This document shows, piece after piece, positions 16,102-24,521 of a DNA stretch of 55,374 bases (positions are counted from its first letter, which is position 1; each line of letters opens with the position of its first letter). Under the pieces are notes generated by a model that was given only the letters and a program-made list of their open reading frames with translations, was not told the origin of the DNA and did no database searches. The DNA comes from Dehalococcoidales bacterium (GTDB lineage Bacteria > Chloroflexota > Dehalococcoidia > Dehalococcoidales > BS750m-G39): assembly GCA_022865485.1 (NCBI GenBank), contig JALHSZ010000044.1:1-55374 (forward strand), given 5' to 3'. A program made the position numbers and the translations under genes.

Positions 16102-17811
16102 ATGCGCCTATCAAAGCTATTCGGTAAGACCCAGCGCGAAATCCCCGCCGAGGCGGAAACCGCCAGCCACCAGCTTTTACTCCGAGCCGGCATGATCCAG
16201 CAGCTGGCTGCGGGCGTCTATTCCTACCTGCCTTTAGGCTGGCGGGTGCTCAAGAAGATAGAAAACATCATCCGCGACGAAATGGACAAGGCTGGCGGAC
16301 AGGAAGTCAACATGCCCGTGCTCCAGCCGTTCGAGATGTGGCAGCAGAGCGGCCGCGACCAGGCTTTAGGCAAGGTTCTTTTCACCCTCTCCGACCGCAG
16401 AGAAAGAAAACTGGCTCTAGGCCCCACCCACGAAGAAGTCGTCACCGAGCTGGCTAAGTATAATGTGCAGAGCTACCGCGACCTGCCCCTCCTCCTCTAC
16501 CAGATACAGGTCAAATTCCGCGACGAGCCGCGTCCCCGGGGCGGGCTGATAAGGGTGCGGGAGTTCCTCATGAAAGACCTCTACAGCTTTGATGCCGATG
16601 AGGCCGGGCTGGATATAAGCTACCAGAAGATGCGGGAAGCCTATCAGAATATCTTTGACCGCTGCGGCCTGCCTGTGATGCTGGTGGAAGCCGACAGCGG
16701 GGCTATCGGCGGCAAGGACTCCCGAGAGTTCATGGTGGTAGCGGAAAGCGGCGAGGACGAGATTATCTACTGTCCCGGCTGTAACTATGCCGCCAATGCC
16801 GAAAAAGCGGTGAGCGTTAAAGAAAAAATCGATAACGGCAAACCTCTGCCCGTTGAGGAAGTCGCCACCCCCGGTGCCGGTTCCATAGAAGAAGTCGCCG
16901 CCTTCCTCAAGATACCTCATCACCACACCCTTAAGGCGGTCTTTTATATCGCCGACGGCAAGCTCGTCTTCGTGGTTATCCGCGGCGACCTCGAGGTCAA
17001 CGAGGTAAAGCTGAACAACCAGCTCAAGGCAAGCGAGCTCCGCATGGCTACCGAGGCCGAGGTCATAAAGGCAGGGCTGGTGGCTGGTGCGGCATCGCCC
17101 GTCGGCATTAAAGGCTTCAAGGTCATCGCCGACGACTCGGTAAATTCGGGCACCAATTTCGTCGCCGGCGGCAACAAGCCGGATACCCACCTCAAAAACG
17201 TCAACTACCCCAGGGACTTTAAGGCGGATATCGTCGCCGACATCGCCAGCGCCCGGGTCGGCGATAAATGCCCCGGATGCGGCGGTATATTAGCCTCGAC
17301 CCAGGGTATCGAGGTCGGGCATATCTTCAAGCTGGGCACCACCTACAGCCAAAAGTTCGACGCCTCCTTTATCGACAAAAAGGGCGAGTCCCGTCCTCTG
17401 GTCATGGGCTGCTACGGCCTGGGCTTAAGCCGTCTGATGGCGGCGGTCATCGAGCAAAACCACGACGAAAAGGGCATTATCTGGCCCCTCCCCATCGCCC
17501 CCTACCAGCTCTATCTCTGCCCGCTCTATAAGGAAGGCGCTAAAGTAGAAGAGGTCACCGAAAAGCTCTACGCCGAACTGGAAGCAGCCGGCTTTGAGGT
17601 GCTCTTCGACGACCGCCAGGAGTCGCCCGGGGTCAAGTTCAACGACGCCGACCTGCTGGGGATGCCCATCCGGGTTACCGTCAGCCCCCGGACTTTAGAA
17701 AAAGGCAGCGTCGAGTTCAAAAAACGCTCGGAAAAAGAGTCGGAGCTGGTGCCATTAGACGGGATAGCGGCTAGACTCAAAAAGATGGTTACCGAGTTTA
17801 ACTCGGTTTAA
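16102..17811 (+). CDS. proS: Prolyl-tRNA synthetase (bacterial type)
   Basis: ProS charges tRNA-Pro. The 569 residues are the bacterial form with a YbaK-like editing insertion (about residues 240-380, 'HHHTLKAVFYIADGKLVFVV') between class II motifs 2 and 3. Motif 1 region 'LPLGWRVLKKIENIIRDEM', motif 2 'FRDEPRPRGGLIRVREF', motif 3 'GLGLSRLMAAVIEQ', and an anticodon-binding C-terminal domain are present. Its end overlaps the convergent arsM gene by 14 bases. Confidence 0.97.
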   Translation: MRLSKLFGKTQREIPAEAETASHQLLLRAGMIQQLAAGVYSYLPLGWRVLKKIENIIRDEMDKAGGQEVNMPVLQPFEMWQQSGRDQALGKVLFTLSDRRERKLALGPTHEEVVTELAKYNVQSYRDLPLLLYQIQVKFRDEPRPRGGLIRVREFLMKDLYSFDADEAGLDISYQKMREAYQNIFDRCGLPVMLVEADSGAIGGKDSREFMVVAESGEDEIIYCPGCNYAANAEKAVSVKEKIDNGKPLPVEEVATPGAGSIEEVAAFLKIPHHHTLKAVFYIADGKLVFVVIRGDLEVNEVKLNNQLKASELRMATEAEVIKAGLVAGAASPVGIKGFKVIADDSVNSGTNFVAGGNKPDTHLKNVNYPRDFKADIVADIASARVGDKCPGCGGILASTQGIEVGHIFKLGTTYSQKFDASFIDKKGESRPLVMGCYGLGLSRLMAAVIEQNHDEKGIIWPLPIAPYQLYLCPLYKEGAKVEEVTEKLYAELEAAGFEVLFDDRQESPGVKFNDADLLGMPIRVTVSPRTLEKGSVEFKKRSEKESELVPLDGIAARLKKMVTEFNSV

Positions 17812-18628
17812 TCCCATAAACCTTTATGCTCAGAACCGAACTGGCAACATTCGCTACTTCTTGAGGCGGTATTTTTGCATTCTTGATGATTACCTTGGCC
17901 GTTGGGTCGTTAGCCATACTATCTACAGGGAAGGACGTCTCATCAGCTATCCTGACATCCTGAAATCCAGCCGCTTCTATAGCACCTATATATTCGTCCC
18001 TCATTATAGCTCCCGAAAGACAGCCGATATACGCCTCAACAGAGTCCTTGATGAAATCGGGAAGTTCCCTAAGCAAAACTATATCTGAGACCATCAGCCT
18101 GCCACCTGGCTTAAGCACCCTGAATGTTTCTCTAAAGACCCTTCTTTTATCGGGCACGAGATTGATAACACAGTTTGAAATGACGACGTCAACCGAATTA
18201 TCAGCCACCGGCAGGTTTTCAATCTCTCCCAGCCTGAACTCCACATTCGTATAGTCACCCTGCCTGGCATTTTCTCTCGCTTTTTCGATCATCTCCGGCG
18301 TCATATCCACGCCGATGACTTTTCCATTTTTGCCGACCTTATAGGCGGCTAGAAAACAATCGAAGCCGGCACCTGAGCCGAGGTCGAGTACTGTTTCACC
18401 TTCTTTTAAAGAAGCCAGGGCTACTGGATTGCCGCAGCCGAGACCCAGATTAGCTCCCTCGGGGACCCTGTCCATTTCTTCCTCGGTGTAACCAATAGTT
18501 TTACTCATATTGCGGGCTAAATCGGTATTATTACAGCATGAGCTTGTTGTGTTACAGCAGGTGCTGTCCTGTTGTGCGACTTTTGCATACCCTTCTCTTA
18601 CAGACTTCTTGATTTCTGCCTCTTTCAT
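17798..18628 (-). CDS. arsM: Arsenite methyltransferase ArsM
   Basis: ArsM methylates trivalent arsenic with SAM. This 276-residue Rossmann methyltransferase shows 'VLDLGSGAGFDCFLAA' (SAM site) and 'GVDMTPEMIEKAR'. Cysteines at the positions used for As(III) are present: paired N-terminal cysteines ('CCNTTSSCCNN', residues 24-34), 'SNCVINLVPDK' and 'YIGCLSGAI'. It is downstream of an AbrB-like gene with which ArsM is often paired. Its 3' end overlaps proS, a convergent arrangement. Confidence 0.92.
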   Translation of the reverse strand: MKEAEIKKSVREGYAKVAQQDSTCCNTTSSCCNNTDLARNMSKTIGYTEEEMDRVPEGANLGLGCGNPVALASLKEGETVLDLGSGAGFDCFLAAYKVGKNGKVIGVDMTPEMIEKARENARQGDYTNVEFRLGEIENLPVADNSVDVVISNCVINLVPDKRRVFRETFRVLKPGGRLMVSDIVLLRELPDFIKDSVEAYIGCLSGAIMRDEYIGAIEAAGFQDVRIADETSFPVDSMANDPTAKVIIKNAKIPPQEVANVASSVLSIKVYGIKPS

Positions 18629-18639
18629 ATTTTCTCCCT

Positions 18640-18912
18640 CTATTTTCTTATTACGTCTTGCATGAGTGGTCCAAGCATGCTCCTCACCATATCGGTGAGG
18701 TCTTCCGCTTTAATCAATGAAATACAACACACCTTTCCGTCTTTTTCCCAACTGGTAACCGCTAATTTGTCACCGGCACGGATATTTGCCTTTTCCCTCA
18801 TCTCCTTAGGTAGCACCATCTGACCGCGCTCATCTACGCTTATCACGGCTTCAACCTTGCAGCAACCCATGCCTGTCGGTACACAAGACGCAGATTTCTC
18901 TTTCTTAGCCAT
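18640..18912 (-). CDS. HgcAB-associated AbrB/SpoVT-like regulator
   Basis: This 90-residue protein has a swapped-hairpin AbrB domain: 'VISVDERGQMVLPKEMREKANIRAGDKL'-type sequence from residue 22 on. It carries extra cysteines before it (Cys10, Cys17, Cys18) and in 'GKVCCISL'. This pattern matches the family known as HgcAB-associated protein, found next to mercury-methylation genes and also next to arsM (recalled, not searched). hgcA/hgcB are not in the window. The cysteine pairs suggest thiophilic metal or metalloid sensing. It is 11 bases before arsM and has its own strong promoter. Confidence 0.75.
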   Translation of the reverse strand: MAKKEKSASCVPTGMGCCKVEAVISVDERGQMVLPKEMREKANIRAGDKLAVTSWEKDGKVCCISLIKAEDLTDMVRSMLGPLMQDVIRK

Positions 18913-18935
18913 GTTTCACTGCTCCATTATTTATT

Positions 18936-18985
18936 CTGAAAATTCAGTATACGCTGATTATACAGCACAAAATTCAGCTTGTCAA
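18936..18985 (-). promoter_or_regulatory. Promoter and palindrome before the AbrB-arsM operon
   Basis: TTGACA (18985-18980), 17 bases, TATAAT (18962-18957) is a near-perfect sigma70-type promoter on the minus strand. The palindrome CTGAA-AA-TTCAG lies at 18936-18947, and a second CTGAATTTT lies in the promoter spacer. These repeated half-sites are candidate operators for an arsenic-responsive repressor or for the AbrB-like protein itself. Confidence 0.65.
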
Positions 18986-18994
18986 GAGCGAGTT

Positions 18995-19090
18995 TTAGAG
19001 GGTGAATACCCTCTAAGGGCGGGTTGGGTGGGACGAAAAACCTACGCTAACAAGGTGGAGTGGGGAGGCGATACACCCCCCAAAATAAGG
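18995..19090 (+). repeat. Hairpin/G-quadruplex intergenic repeat, copy 1
   Basis: A 9-bp hairpin (TTAGAGGGT 18995-19003, ACCCTCTAA 19008-19016) is followed by GGGCGGGTTGGGTGGG at 19018-19033, then GACGAAAAACCTACGCTAA, CAAGGTGG and an ACACCCCCCAAAATAAGGA block. All these modules recur in other copies. It abuts copy 2. Confidence 0.75.
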
Positions 19091-19094
19091 AATT

Positions 19095-19180
19095 TATAGA
19101 GGTCTAACCTCTATAGGGTGGGTATTGGGTGGGACGATAACACTTACGCACAACAAGGTGGTGCGGGGCGAGGCACAACC
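19095..19180 (+). repeat. Hairpin/G-quadruplex intergenic repeat, copy 2
   Basis: TATAGAGGT (19095-19103), a 3-base loop and ACCTCTATA (19107-19115) form a hairpin. It is followed by GGGTGGGTATTGGGTGGG and GACGATAACACTTACGC with CAACAAGGTGGTGCGGGG. The repeat ends just before the pheT stop codon, in the gap 18913-19190 that has no gene. Confidence 0.75.
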
Positions 19181-19190
19181 CTCGCTAACT

Positions 19191-21596
19191 CTAGCCCCTC
19201 AGCGTCGCCCCCAACTGCTTTGACAGCCTGTCCAGAATCTGCTGCTGGACCTTATTGACCTCGTCGTCGGTCAGCGTGTGCTTCGGCGACTGGTAGGTAA
19301 TGCGGTAAGCCAGCGACTTCTTCCCCGCCGGCAACTGCTCCCCGCTGTAGAGGTCGAAGAGGGTAAGCTCGGTCACCAGCGGAAAGCCCCGCATAATCGC
19401 CTGCACCTGAGCATTAGTCACCCCCCCATCCACCACCAGTGCCATATCCCTGACCACGGCCGGGAAGCGCGAAATCGGCTGGAACATCTTATGTCCCAGA
19501 GTAAAGGGCAGCAGCGCCGTCAGATCGACCTCGAAGAGATAAACATCCACGGAAAGCTCGAAGGCATCCGAGACTTTAGGATGCAATTCGCCGACTACCC
19601 CCAGCCTTTTCCCCCCGACCACAATCGCCGCCTGCTGGAACGGGTGCAGGCTCTCGTCCGAACCCGTCTCGAAGCTAACTTCCACCCCGAGCTGCCCGAA
19701 AAGCCCCTCGACCACTCCTTTGGCGTCGTAGAAATCGAGCGTCTCGTTCCCGCCCCGCCAGGACGGCTTGAACCTGGGCCCCGCCAACACCCCGCAAACT
19801 ATCTCCGGCTCAAGCGGCAGGTCATTCTTCCGGCGGTGGTACACTCTGCCCAGCTCGAAGAGTCTTACGCCGCCTTCCTCGTGCCTGAGATTCGATTCTA
19901 AAGCCGAGAGGAGATTAGCCCGCAAATTCGGGCGCAGATACTCCTGCTCGGCGGTCATGGGTTTGACCATACGCAACGGCTCCGGCTCCAGCGGGTGGGG
20001 CTGGGGCATCTGCTTATTCAAGGCATCCAGGCCTGTCAGGGAAAAGGTGATGACTTCCTGGAATCCGTAGTCGGCCAGTATGCGGCTCACCTGCGGCTTC
20101 AGCTTGAGGATGGGTGACGGATTCTGCCGGGGCACGGGCTGGCTGAGCATGGTAATCGGAATCTCGTCGTAGCCGATAACACGGGCGACTTCCTCGATAA
20201 GGTCTTCCTCAAGGCTCACATCGCTGCGCCAGTAAGGGACGGTAACCTGAAGTTCGGCAGACGAAGCTCCGGCTTTGACCTCGAAGCCTAAAGCCACCAG
20301 CGTATCTCTCATCTGCCTGGTAGTAAACTCGACGCCTAGAAGGCGTTTTGCCTCAGAGCGGCGCAGTCGGATGGGCTCTGCTTTCTTCTCGCCGGGATAG
20401 GCGTCGATAAAGCCCTTGACGGCTTGACCTCCGCCGAGTTCGACCAAAAGCTGGGTCGCCCGCTTCAGCGCCGGAATCGTCACCCCTGGGCTAATCCCCC
20501 GCTCGAAGCGCAAGCGGGCTTCGCTGGGCAGACCCAGGCTGTGGCCCGTCTCATAGATGCCGGCCGGGTTAAAGCTGGCCGCCTCCAAAAAGATGGCTGT
20601 GGTATTCTCGGTCACCTCGCTGTCGTAGCCCCCCATCACCCCCGCTAGCGCCACCGCCCGTTCCGTGTCGGCGATGACCAGCATATCGGGCAAAAGCGCC
20701 CGCTTGTTCCCGTCCAGGGTAACCATGACCTCGCCCTTCCGGGCGCGGCGGACGATAATCTTCCGGCCTCTAATCTGGTTATAGTCGAAGGCGTGCAGCG
20801 GCTCGCCGTACTCCAGCATGACGTAGTTGGTAATATCGACGATGTTATTTATGGGGCGCATACCCGCCGCGATAAGCCTTTGCTGCATCCAGGGCGGCGA
20901 AGAACCTATCTTTATCCCCTTCACCAGGCTGGCGCTGTATCGCGGGCAGAGGTCGGGGTCGGCAATTCCAACTGATATTTGACTATCTATCGTAGTGGTG
21001 GACTCATTATAATCGTCTTTGGGGAGGCGAACCTTTTGCCCCGTCAGAGCGGCAATCTCCCTGGCGATGCCGATAACGGATAAGCAATCGGGGCGGTTGG
21101 GGGTTATATCCAGGTCGAGAATCACGTCGCCCATGTAGTCGGCAAGCGGCGTGCCCACCGGTGCCTCGGCGGGAAGGACCATAATTTCCTCATGGCTCTC
21201 GGAGATACCCAGTTCTTTTTCCGAGCAGACCATCCCCTGGGAGACCACCCCCCGTATCTTAGCCGCCTCCAGGCTGACGAGCTGGCCGGTATGACCGTCG
21301 ATAAGCTTGGCGCCCACGCGGGCGAAAGCCACCTTATCCCCCAGCTTTAGATTGGGCGCCCCACAGACCACGGCCTTCTCCTCGCCGCCCAGCTCTATGG
21401 TAGGCAAAAGCAGTCGGTCGGCGTTGGGGTGGGGATTGATAGCCGTAATCTGCCCGATGACGATGCCCTCCCAGCTCCCGCCGACAACCTGCCAGGCCTT
21501 GACCTCGGTGCCGGCCATAGCCAGCTTGCGAGCAAGCTCAGCCACGGGCAGTTTTATATCAACGTAGTCTCTAAGCCAGCTAACTGAAACCTTCAT
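19191..21596 (-). CDS. pheT: Phenylalanyl-tRNA synthetase beta subunit
   Basis: PheT works with PheS as an alpha2-beta2 enzyme. The 801 residues contain an N-terminal tRNA-binding (EMAP-like) domain ('VVCGAPNLKLGDKVAFARVGA'-type, residues 40-150), B3/B4 editing domain, B5 domain ('IRLRRSEAKRLLGVEF'), catalytic-like core, and a C-terminal ferredoxin-fold anticodon-binding domain ('ISRFPAVVRDMALVVD'). It starts 2 bases after the pheS stop. Confidence 0.97.
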   Translation of the reverse strand: MKVSVSWLRDYVDIKLPVAELARKLAMAGTEVKAWQVVGGSWEGIVIGQITAINPHPNADRLLLPTIELGGEEKAVVCGAPNLKLGDKVAFARVGAKLIDGHTGQLVSLEAAKIRGVVSQGMVCSEKELGISESHEEIMVLPAEAPVGTPLADYMGDVILDLDITPNRPDCLSVIGIAREIAALTGQKVRLPKDDYNESTTTIDSQISVGIADPDLCPRYSASLVKGIKIGSSPPWMQQRLIAAGMRPINNIVDITNYVMLEYGEPLHAFDYNQIRGRKIIVRRARKGEVMVTLDGNKRALLPDMLVIADTERAVALAGVMGGYDSEVTENTTAIFLEAASFNPAGIYETGHSLGLPSEARLRFERGISPGVTIPALKRATQLLVELGGGQAVKGFIDAYPGEKKAEPIRLRRSEAKRLLGVEFTTRQMRDTLVALGFEVKAGASSAELQVTVPYWRSDVSLEEDLIEEVARVIGYDEIPITMLSQPVPRQNPSPILKLKPQVSRILADYGFQEVITFSLTGLDALNKQMPQPHPLEPEPLRMVKPMTAEQEYLRPNLRANLLSALESNLRHEEGGVRLFELGRVYHRRKNDLPLEPEIVCGVLAGPRFKPSWRGGNETLDFYDAKGVVEGLFGQLGVEVSFETGSDESLHPFQQAAIVVGGKRLGVVGELHPKVSDAFELSVDVYLFEVDLTALLPFTLGHKMFQPISRFPAVVRDMALVVDGGVTNAQVQAIMRGFPLVTELTLFDLYSGEQLPAGKKSLAYRITYQSPKHTLTDDEVNKVQQQILDRLSKQLGATLRG

Positions 21597-21598
21597 CT

Positions 21599-22639
21599 CT
21601 AGAACTGCCTCAAAAATCTAAGGTCGCTGCCGTAGAACAACCTGATGTCGTCGATACCGTAACGCAGCATGGGCAACCGGTCTATGCCCATCCCGAAGGC
21701 AAAACTGGAATAGACTCTGGGGTCGAGACCTCCCCGCTCCAAAACTTTGGGATGCGTCATCCCCGCCCCCAGTATCTCAATCCAGCCGCTGTCGCCGCAG
21801 AGCCGGCAGCCCTTGCCCCCGCAGACCCCGCACTCTATAGCCATCTCCACCCCCGGCTCGTCGAAGGGGAAGTAATCGCAACGGAAGCGCACCTTCCTCT
21901 CTTCGCCGAAGAAACGGCGGGCGAACTCGTAGAGCGTCCCCTTAAGCTCGGCCATGGTGATACTCTTGTCCACGGCAAAGCCGTCAATCTGATAGAACAT
22001 GGGCACGTGGGTGGCGTCGCTGGCTTCGTAGCGATAGACCTTGCCCGTGGTCACCACCCGTATCGGCGGACGCATCGTCTCCATCGCCCGGATATCCCCC
22101 GCCGTATTGTGGGTGCGCAGCAGCATGTTCCTTTCGCCGCGCTCGTTCTTATAATCCACCCAGAGGGTGGCCATGCTATCGCGGGCGGGGTGGTGCTGGG
22201 GAATGTTCAGCGCCTCGAAGTTGTAGTAGTCCCACTCCACCTCCGGCGCCTCCATCACCTGAAAGCCCATGGAAACGAAAATTTCGTGGATTTCCTGGAT
22301 GGTCTGGGTTATGGGATGCAAACGCCCGCCGGGTAAAAGACGCCCGGGCAGCGTAATATCGAGAGACTCGGCCCCGACGGCGCTCACCAACTGGTCCTCG
22401 CGGAGCAGTTGAGTCTTCTGCTGATAGCTGTTCTCCAGCTCGGCTCTAATACGGTTGGCCAGTGCCCCCACCCTCCGCCTCTCCTCCATGGGCAAGTCAG
22501 CCAGACCGCGCAGGATGGCAGTCAACTGGCTCTTCTTGCCCAGGTAGCGCACCCGCCAGGCTTCCAGCTCCTTATCCTGGGTGACCATCTCCAGCTCCCG
22601 CAGGGCGTTGGCTATCAGCTCCTCAAGCTCGTTTATCAT
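21599..22639 (-). CDS. pheS: Phenylalanyl-tRNA synthetase alpha subunit
   Basis: The 346 residues have the N-terminal coiled coil (about 1-90), class II motifs 1-3, and the substrate-binding '[16 protein letters not shown]'. '[14 protein letters not shown]' and '[19 protein letters not shown]' are typical; the usual HTS is HNT here. A cysteine pair cluster '[17 protein letters not shown]' near residue 280 forms the family's knuckle. The start ATG 22639 lies 11 bases after a TATAAT box, implying a very short leader. pheT follows directly. Confidence 0.97.
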   Translation of the reverse strand: MINELEELIANALRELEMVTQDKELEAWRVRYLGKKSQLTAILRGLADLPMEERRRVGALANRIRAELENSYQQKTQLLREDQLVSAVGAESLDITLPGRLLPGGRLHPITQTIQEIHEIFVSMGFQVMEAPEVEWDYYNFEALNIPQHHPARDSMATLWVDYKNERGERNMLLRTHNTAGDIRAMETMRPPIRVVTTGKVYRYEASDATHVPMFYQIDGFAVDKSITMAELKGTLYEFARRFFGEERKVRFRCDYFPFDEPGVEMAIECGVCGGKGCRLCGDSGWIEILGAGMTHPKVLERGGLDPRVYSSFAFGMGIDRLPMLRYGIDDIRLFYGSDLRFLRQF

Positions 22640-22650
22640 AGTTGTCTTGG

Positions 22651-22680
22651 ATTATAGGTTATCGGCTACAGAGGGGTCAA
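22651..22680 (-). promoter_or_regulatory. Promoter of pheS-pheT
   Basis: TTGACC at 22680-22675 and TATAAT at 22656-22651 are separated by 18 bases. The -10 box is only 11 bases from the ATG, leaving a leader of about 4 bases. No T-box is present upstream. Confidence 0.65.
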
Positions 22681-22702
22681 GGAGACAATAAAAACTGTCA
22701 TT

Positions 22703-22812
22703 TTGGAGGAAGGGGGCGGAGTATCCCCCCAAAGCAAGGTTAAGGAGCGCCAGCTCATTAGGGTGGGCTGGGTGGGACGATAAGACCTCCGCTAAACAAG
22801 GCGGGGCGGAGA
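22703..22812 (+). repeat. Hairpin/G-quadruplex intergenic repeat, copy 3 (rearranged)
   Basis: A G-rich/ATCCCCCCAAAGCAAGG block (22703-22735) precedes GGGTGGGCTGGGTGGG at 22761-22776, then GACGATAAGACCTCCGCTAA, ACAAGGCGGGGCGGAG. The module order is circularly shifted compared with copy 1, as expected for tandem units that lost different ends. Confidence 0.7.
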
Positions 22813-22825
22813 GGGGCTAACCTAT

Positions 22826-23278
22826 CTATTCAACCGTGAAAGGCGCGCTCAATTTTTCCTGGCCGTCTACATACAAAACTACTTTATAACTACCCCTCGG
22901 CCAGTTAGTGTCAGAAGTCAATGAGAAACTGAGGTATCTGGTGCCATCGGTGGTCAACTCATACTCACCCACAAGGTAATCTGTCACGCCTGCTTCCCCC
23001 TCTACGTATACCCATTCCGCCTTTACCACAGTCTCAGAGGGAGCATTTGACAGCTTAACCGAGCAGAATATCTCAAAAATGTCAAAGCTAAAAACATCAG
23101 CACTATCCAGTGGTTGCTCATTCTCGTCCACGCCCGTGCACATAGTGGCTTCACTCAGGGAAGCGGTGGTGACACTACAGCTTGCTTCACAGCCGACAAG
23201 CGGCATCACCAGCAAGATAGAGACCAGAACAAGAGCGACCGCCAGAAAAAGCTTACCCTTCACGTTTCCTATCCTCAT
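22826..23278 (-). CDS. Small secreted lipoprotein of unknown function
   Basis: The signal sequence ends in a lipobox 'PLVGC' about residue 30, so the mature protein should be lipid-anchored outside. The remaining 120 residues have cysteines right after the lipobox ('CEASCSV', 'TMCTG', 'IFCSV') and a beta-rich C-terminal domain ending 'YKVVLYVDGQEKLSAPFTVE', which looks Ig-like. GTG 23263 follows GAGGATAGG and may be the true start, giving MKGKLFLAV. It is 11 bases downstream of rplT and probably read with it. Confidence 0.75.
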   Translation of the reverse strand: MRIGNVKGKLFLAVALVLVSILLVMPLVGCEASCSVTTASLSEATMCTGVDENEQPLDSADVFSFDIFEIFCSVKLSNAPSETVVKAEWVYVEGEAGVTDYLVGEYELTTDGTRYLSFSLTSDTNWPRGSYKVVLYVDGQEKLSAPFTVE

Positions 23279-23289
23279 ATGGTTTAATA

Positions 23290-23646
23290 CTACCCTTCCA
23301 CCTTACCCTTGGCTATCGTCACTAGATTGGCAAAATCCTCCGGCTCCCTCACCGCCATATCAGCCAGGATCTTGCGGTTGACGGTCACCCCCGCCTGCTT
23401 CAGGCCGTAGATGAACTGCCCATAGCTCAACCCCTGCGCCCGGCTGGCGGCGCTGACCCGCAAAATCCAGAGCCGCCTCATATCGCCCTTACGATCGCGG
23501 CGGTGGGCATAGGCATAACTCAGCGCGTGGAGCATAGACTCTTTAGCCCGCTGATAAAGGGAATGCCTGGTGGCTTTATGCCCCTTGGTCATCGCCAGCA
23601 CCTTCTTGTGGCGATGGTGACTGGTTACACCTCTCTTTATTCGCAA
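23290..23646 (-). CDS. rplT: 50S ribosomal protein L20
   Basis: L20 is an early 23S rRNA-binding assembly protein and, in other bacteria, an operon autoregulator. The 118 residues start MRIKRGVTSHHRHKKVL and include 'ALSYAYAHRRDRKGDMRRLWI' and 'LSYGQFIYGLKQAGV', all characteristic. The start is TTG 23646 behind GGGGGATG. It lies 13 bases after rpmI in the infC-rpmI-rplT order. Confidence 0.97.
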   Translation of the reverse strand: MRIKRGVTSHHRHKKVLAMTKGHKATRHSLYQRAKESMLHALSYAYAHRRDRKGDMRRLWILRVSAASRAQGLSYGQFIYGLKQAGVTVNRKILADMAVREPEDFANLVTIAKGKVEG

Positions 23647-23659
23647 AACATCCCCCTAT

Positions 23660-23863
23660 CTACTTTACACCGTAGGGCAAAAGCCGCTTAATCCGCACCC
23701 GGTCCGCCGGGCTCAGCGGTATGGTGTCATCGAACAGACGCCGCACCTGCTTTGACTTACGGCGGCGGAAATGGCTCTTGCCGCCCTTGACTCGCATAAT
23801 TTTGCCGCTACCGGTGATGTGGAAGCGGTGCTTGGCTCCCTTATGGGTTTTTAATTTCGGCAC
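23660..23863 (-). CDS. rpmI: 50S ribosomal protein L35
   Basis: The 67-residue basic protein begins MPKLKTHKGAKHRFHITGSG and has the standard 'HFRRRKSKQVRRL' segment. The start is GTG 23863, three bases after the infC stop, so translation is probably coupled to infC. Confidence 0.96.
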   Translation of the reverse strand: MPKLKTHKGAKHRFHITGSGKIMRVKGGKSHFRRRKSKQVRRLFDDTIPLSPADRVRIKRLLPYGVK

Positions 23864-23866
23864 TTT

Positions 23867-24445
23867 TTAAGACCCCTTTACTACCTCACTCGTTTTCGCA
23901 GACCCCTTTACTACCTCGCTCGTTTTTGCTTTCTGGGTGGTTAACGGCGAGAGGATTACGGTCATACTCCGCCCCTCAATAATCGGTTGCCGGGCGATAG
24001 CCGCCACCCCCTGCAGCGATTCCGTCATCCGCTGCAACAGACCCCAGGCGATTTCGGGGTGGGTGATTTCCCGCCCCCGGAACCGCACCGTCACCTTAAC
24101 CTTATCGCCCTCCCCCAGCAGCTTCCTCACCGACCTTATCTTTGACTCAAAGTCGTGATGGTCAATCTTGGGTCGCAGCCTGACCTCGCGCAGCAGGGAA
24201 ACCTTCTGATTTCTCCTCTGCTCGCGCTCTTTCTTGGACTGCTCGTACCTGTACTTACCGTAATCGAGCACGCGGCAAACCGGCGGTGTTGCGGTAGGGG
24301 CTACCTCAACCAGGTCAAGGTCTTGCCTCCTCGCCATCTCCAGCGCCTGGCTTACGGGCATAATCCCCAATTGCTCGCCCTTCTCCCCCACCAGGCGGAT
24401 TTCCCTGGCTCTGATAGCCTGGTTAATCCGTAGCGATTTAACTAT
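23867..24445 (-). CDS. infC: Translation initiation factor IF-3, apparently starting with AUA
   Basis: IF-3 checks start codons and keeps subunits apart. From residue 1 the frame reads IVKSLRINQAIRAREIRLVG, the normal IF-3 N-terminus ('RxNxxIRAxEVRLI'). The N-domain, linker and C-domain ('HHDFESKIRSVRKLLGEGDKVKV') follow, 192 residues. No ATG, GTG or TTG lies between the upstream in-frame stop and GTG 24391, which would delete that N-terminus. ATA at 24445-24443 sits 9 bases after a perfect GGAGGT (24460-24455). IF-3 genes elsewhere start with AUU for autoregulation, so an AUA start fits. The last 20 residues are a tandem copy of KTSEVVKGSA. Confidence 0.9.
   Translation of the reverse strand: MVKSLRINQAIRAREIRLVGEKGEQLGIMPVSQALEMARRQDLDLVEVAPTATPPVCRVLDYGKYRYEQSKKEREQRRNQKVSLLREVRLRPKIDHHDFESKIRSVRKLLGEGDKVKVTVRFRGREITHPEIAWGLLQRMTESLQGVAAIARQPIIEGRSMTVILSPLTTQKAKTSEVVKGSAKTSEVVKGS
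23871..23930 (-). repeat. Tandem 30-bp duplication at the infC 3' end
   Basis: Two consecutive 30-base units (23871-23900 and 23901-23930) differ at about three positions. They encode two copies of KTSEVVKGS with an Ala link at the IF-3 C-terminus. Confidence 0.85.
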
Positions 24446-24454
24446 GTCCCGTTT

Positions 24455-24460
24455 ACCTCC
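24455..24460 (-). promoter_or_regulatory. Ribosome binding site deciding the infC AUA start
   Basis: A full GGAGGT lies 9 bases before ATA 24445 on the minus strand. It is the strongest Shine-Dalgarno sequence in the thrS-infC gap, and no standard start codon lies in frame at a suitable distance. Confidence 0.8.
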
Positions 24461-24521
24461 CGCGCGACCTTAACCGGTCATGGGCAAAAACTATAACATA
24501 ACAGCCTGCGCTAGTCAAGTT

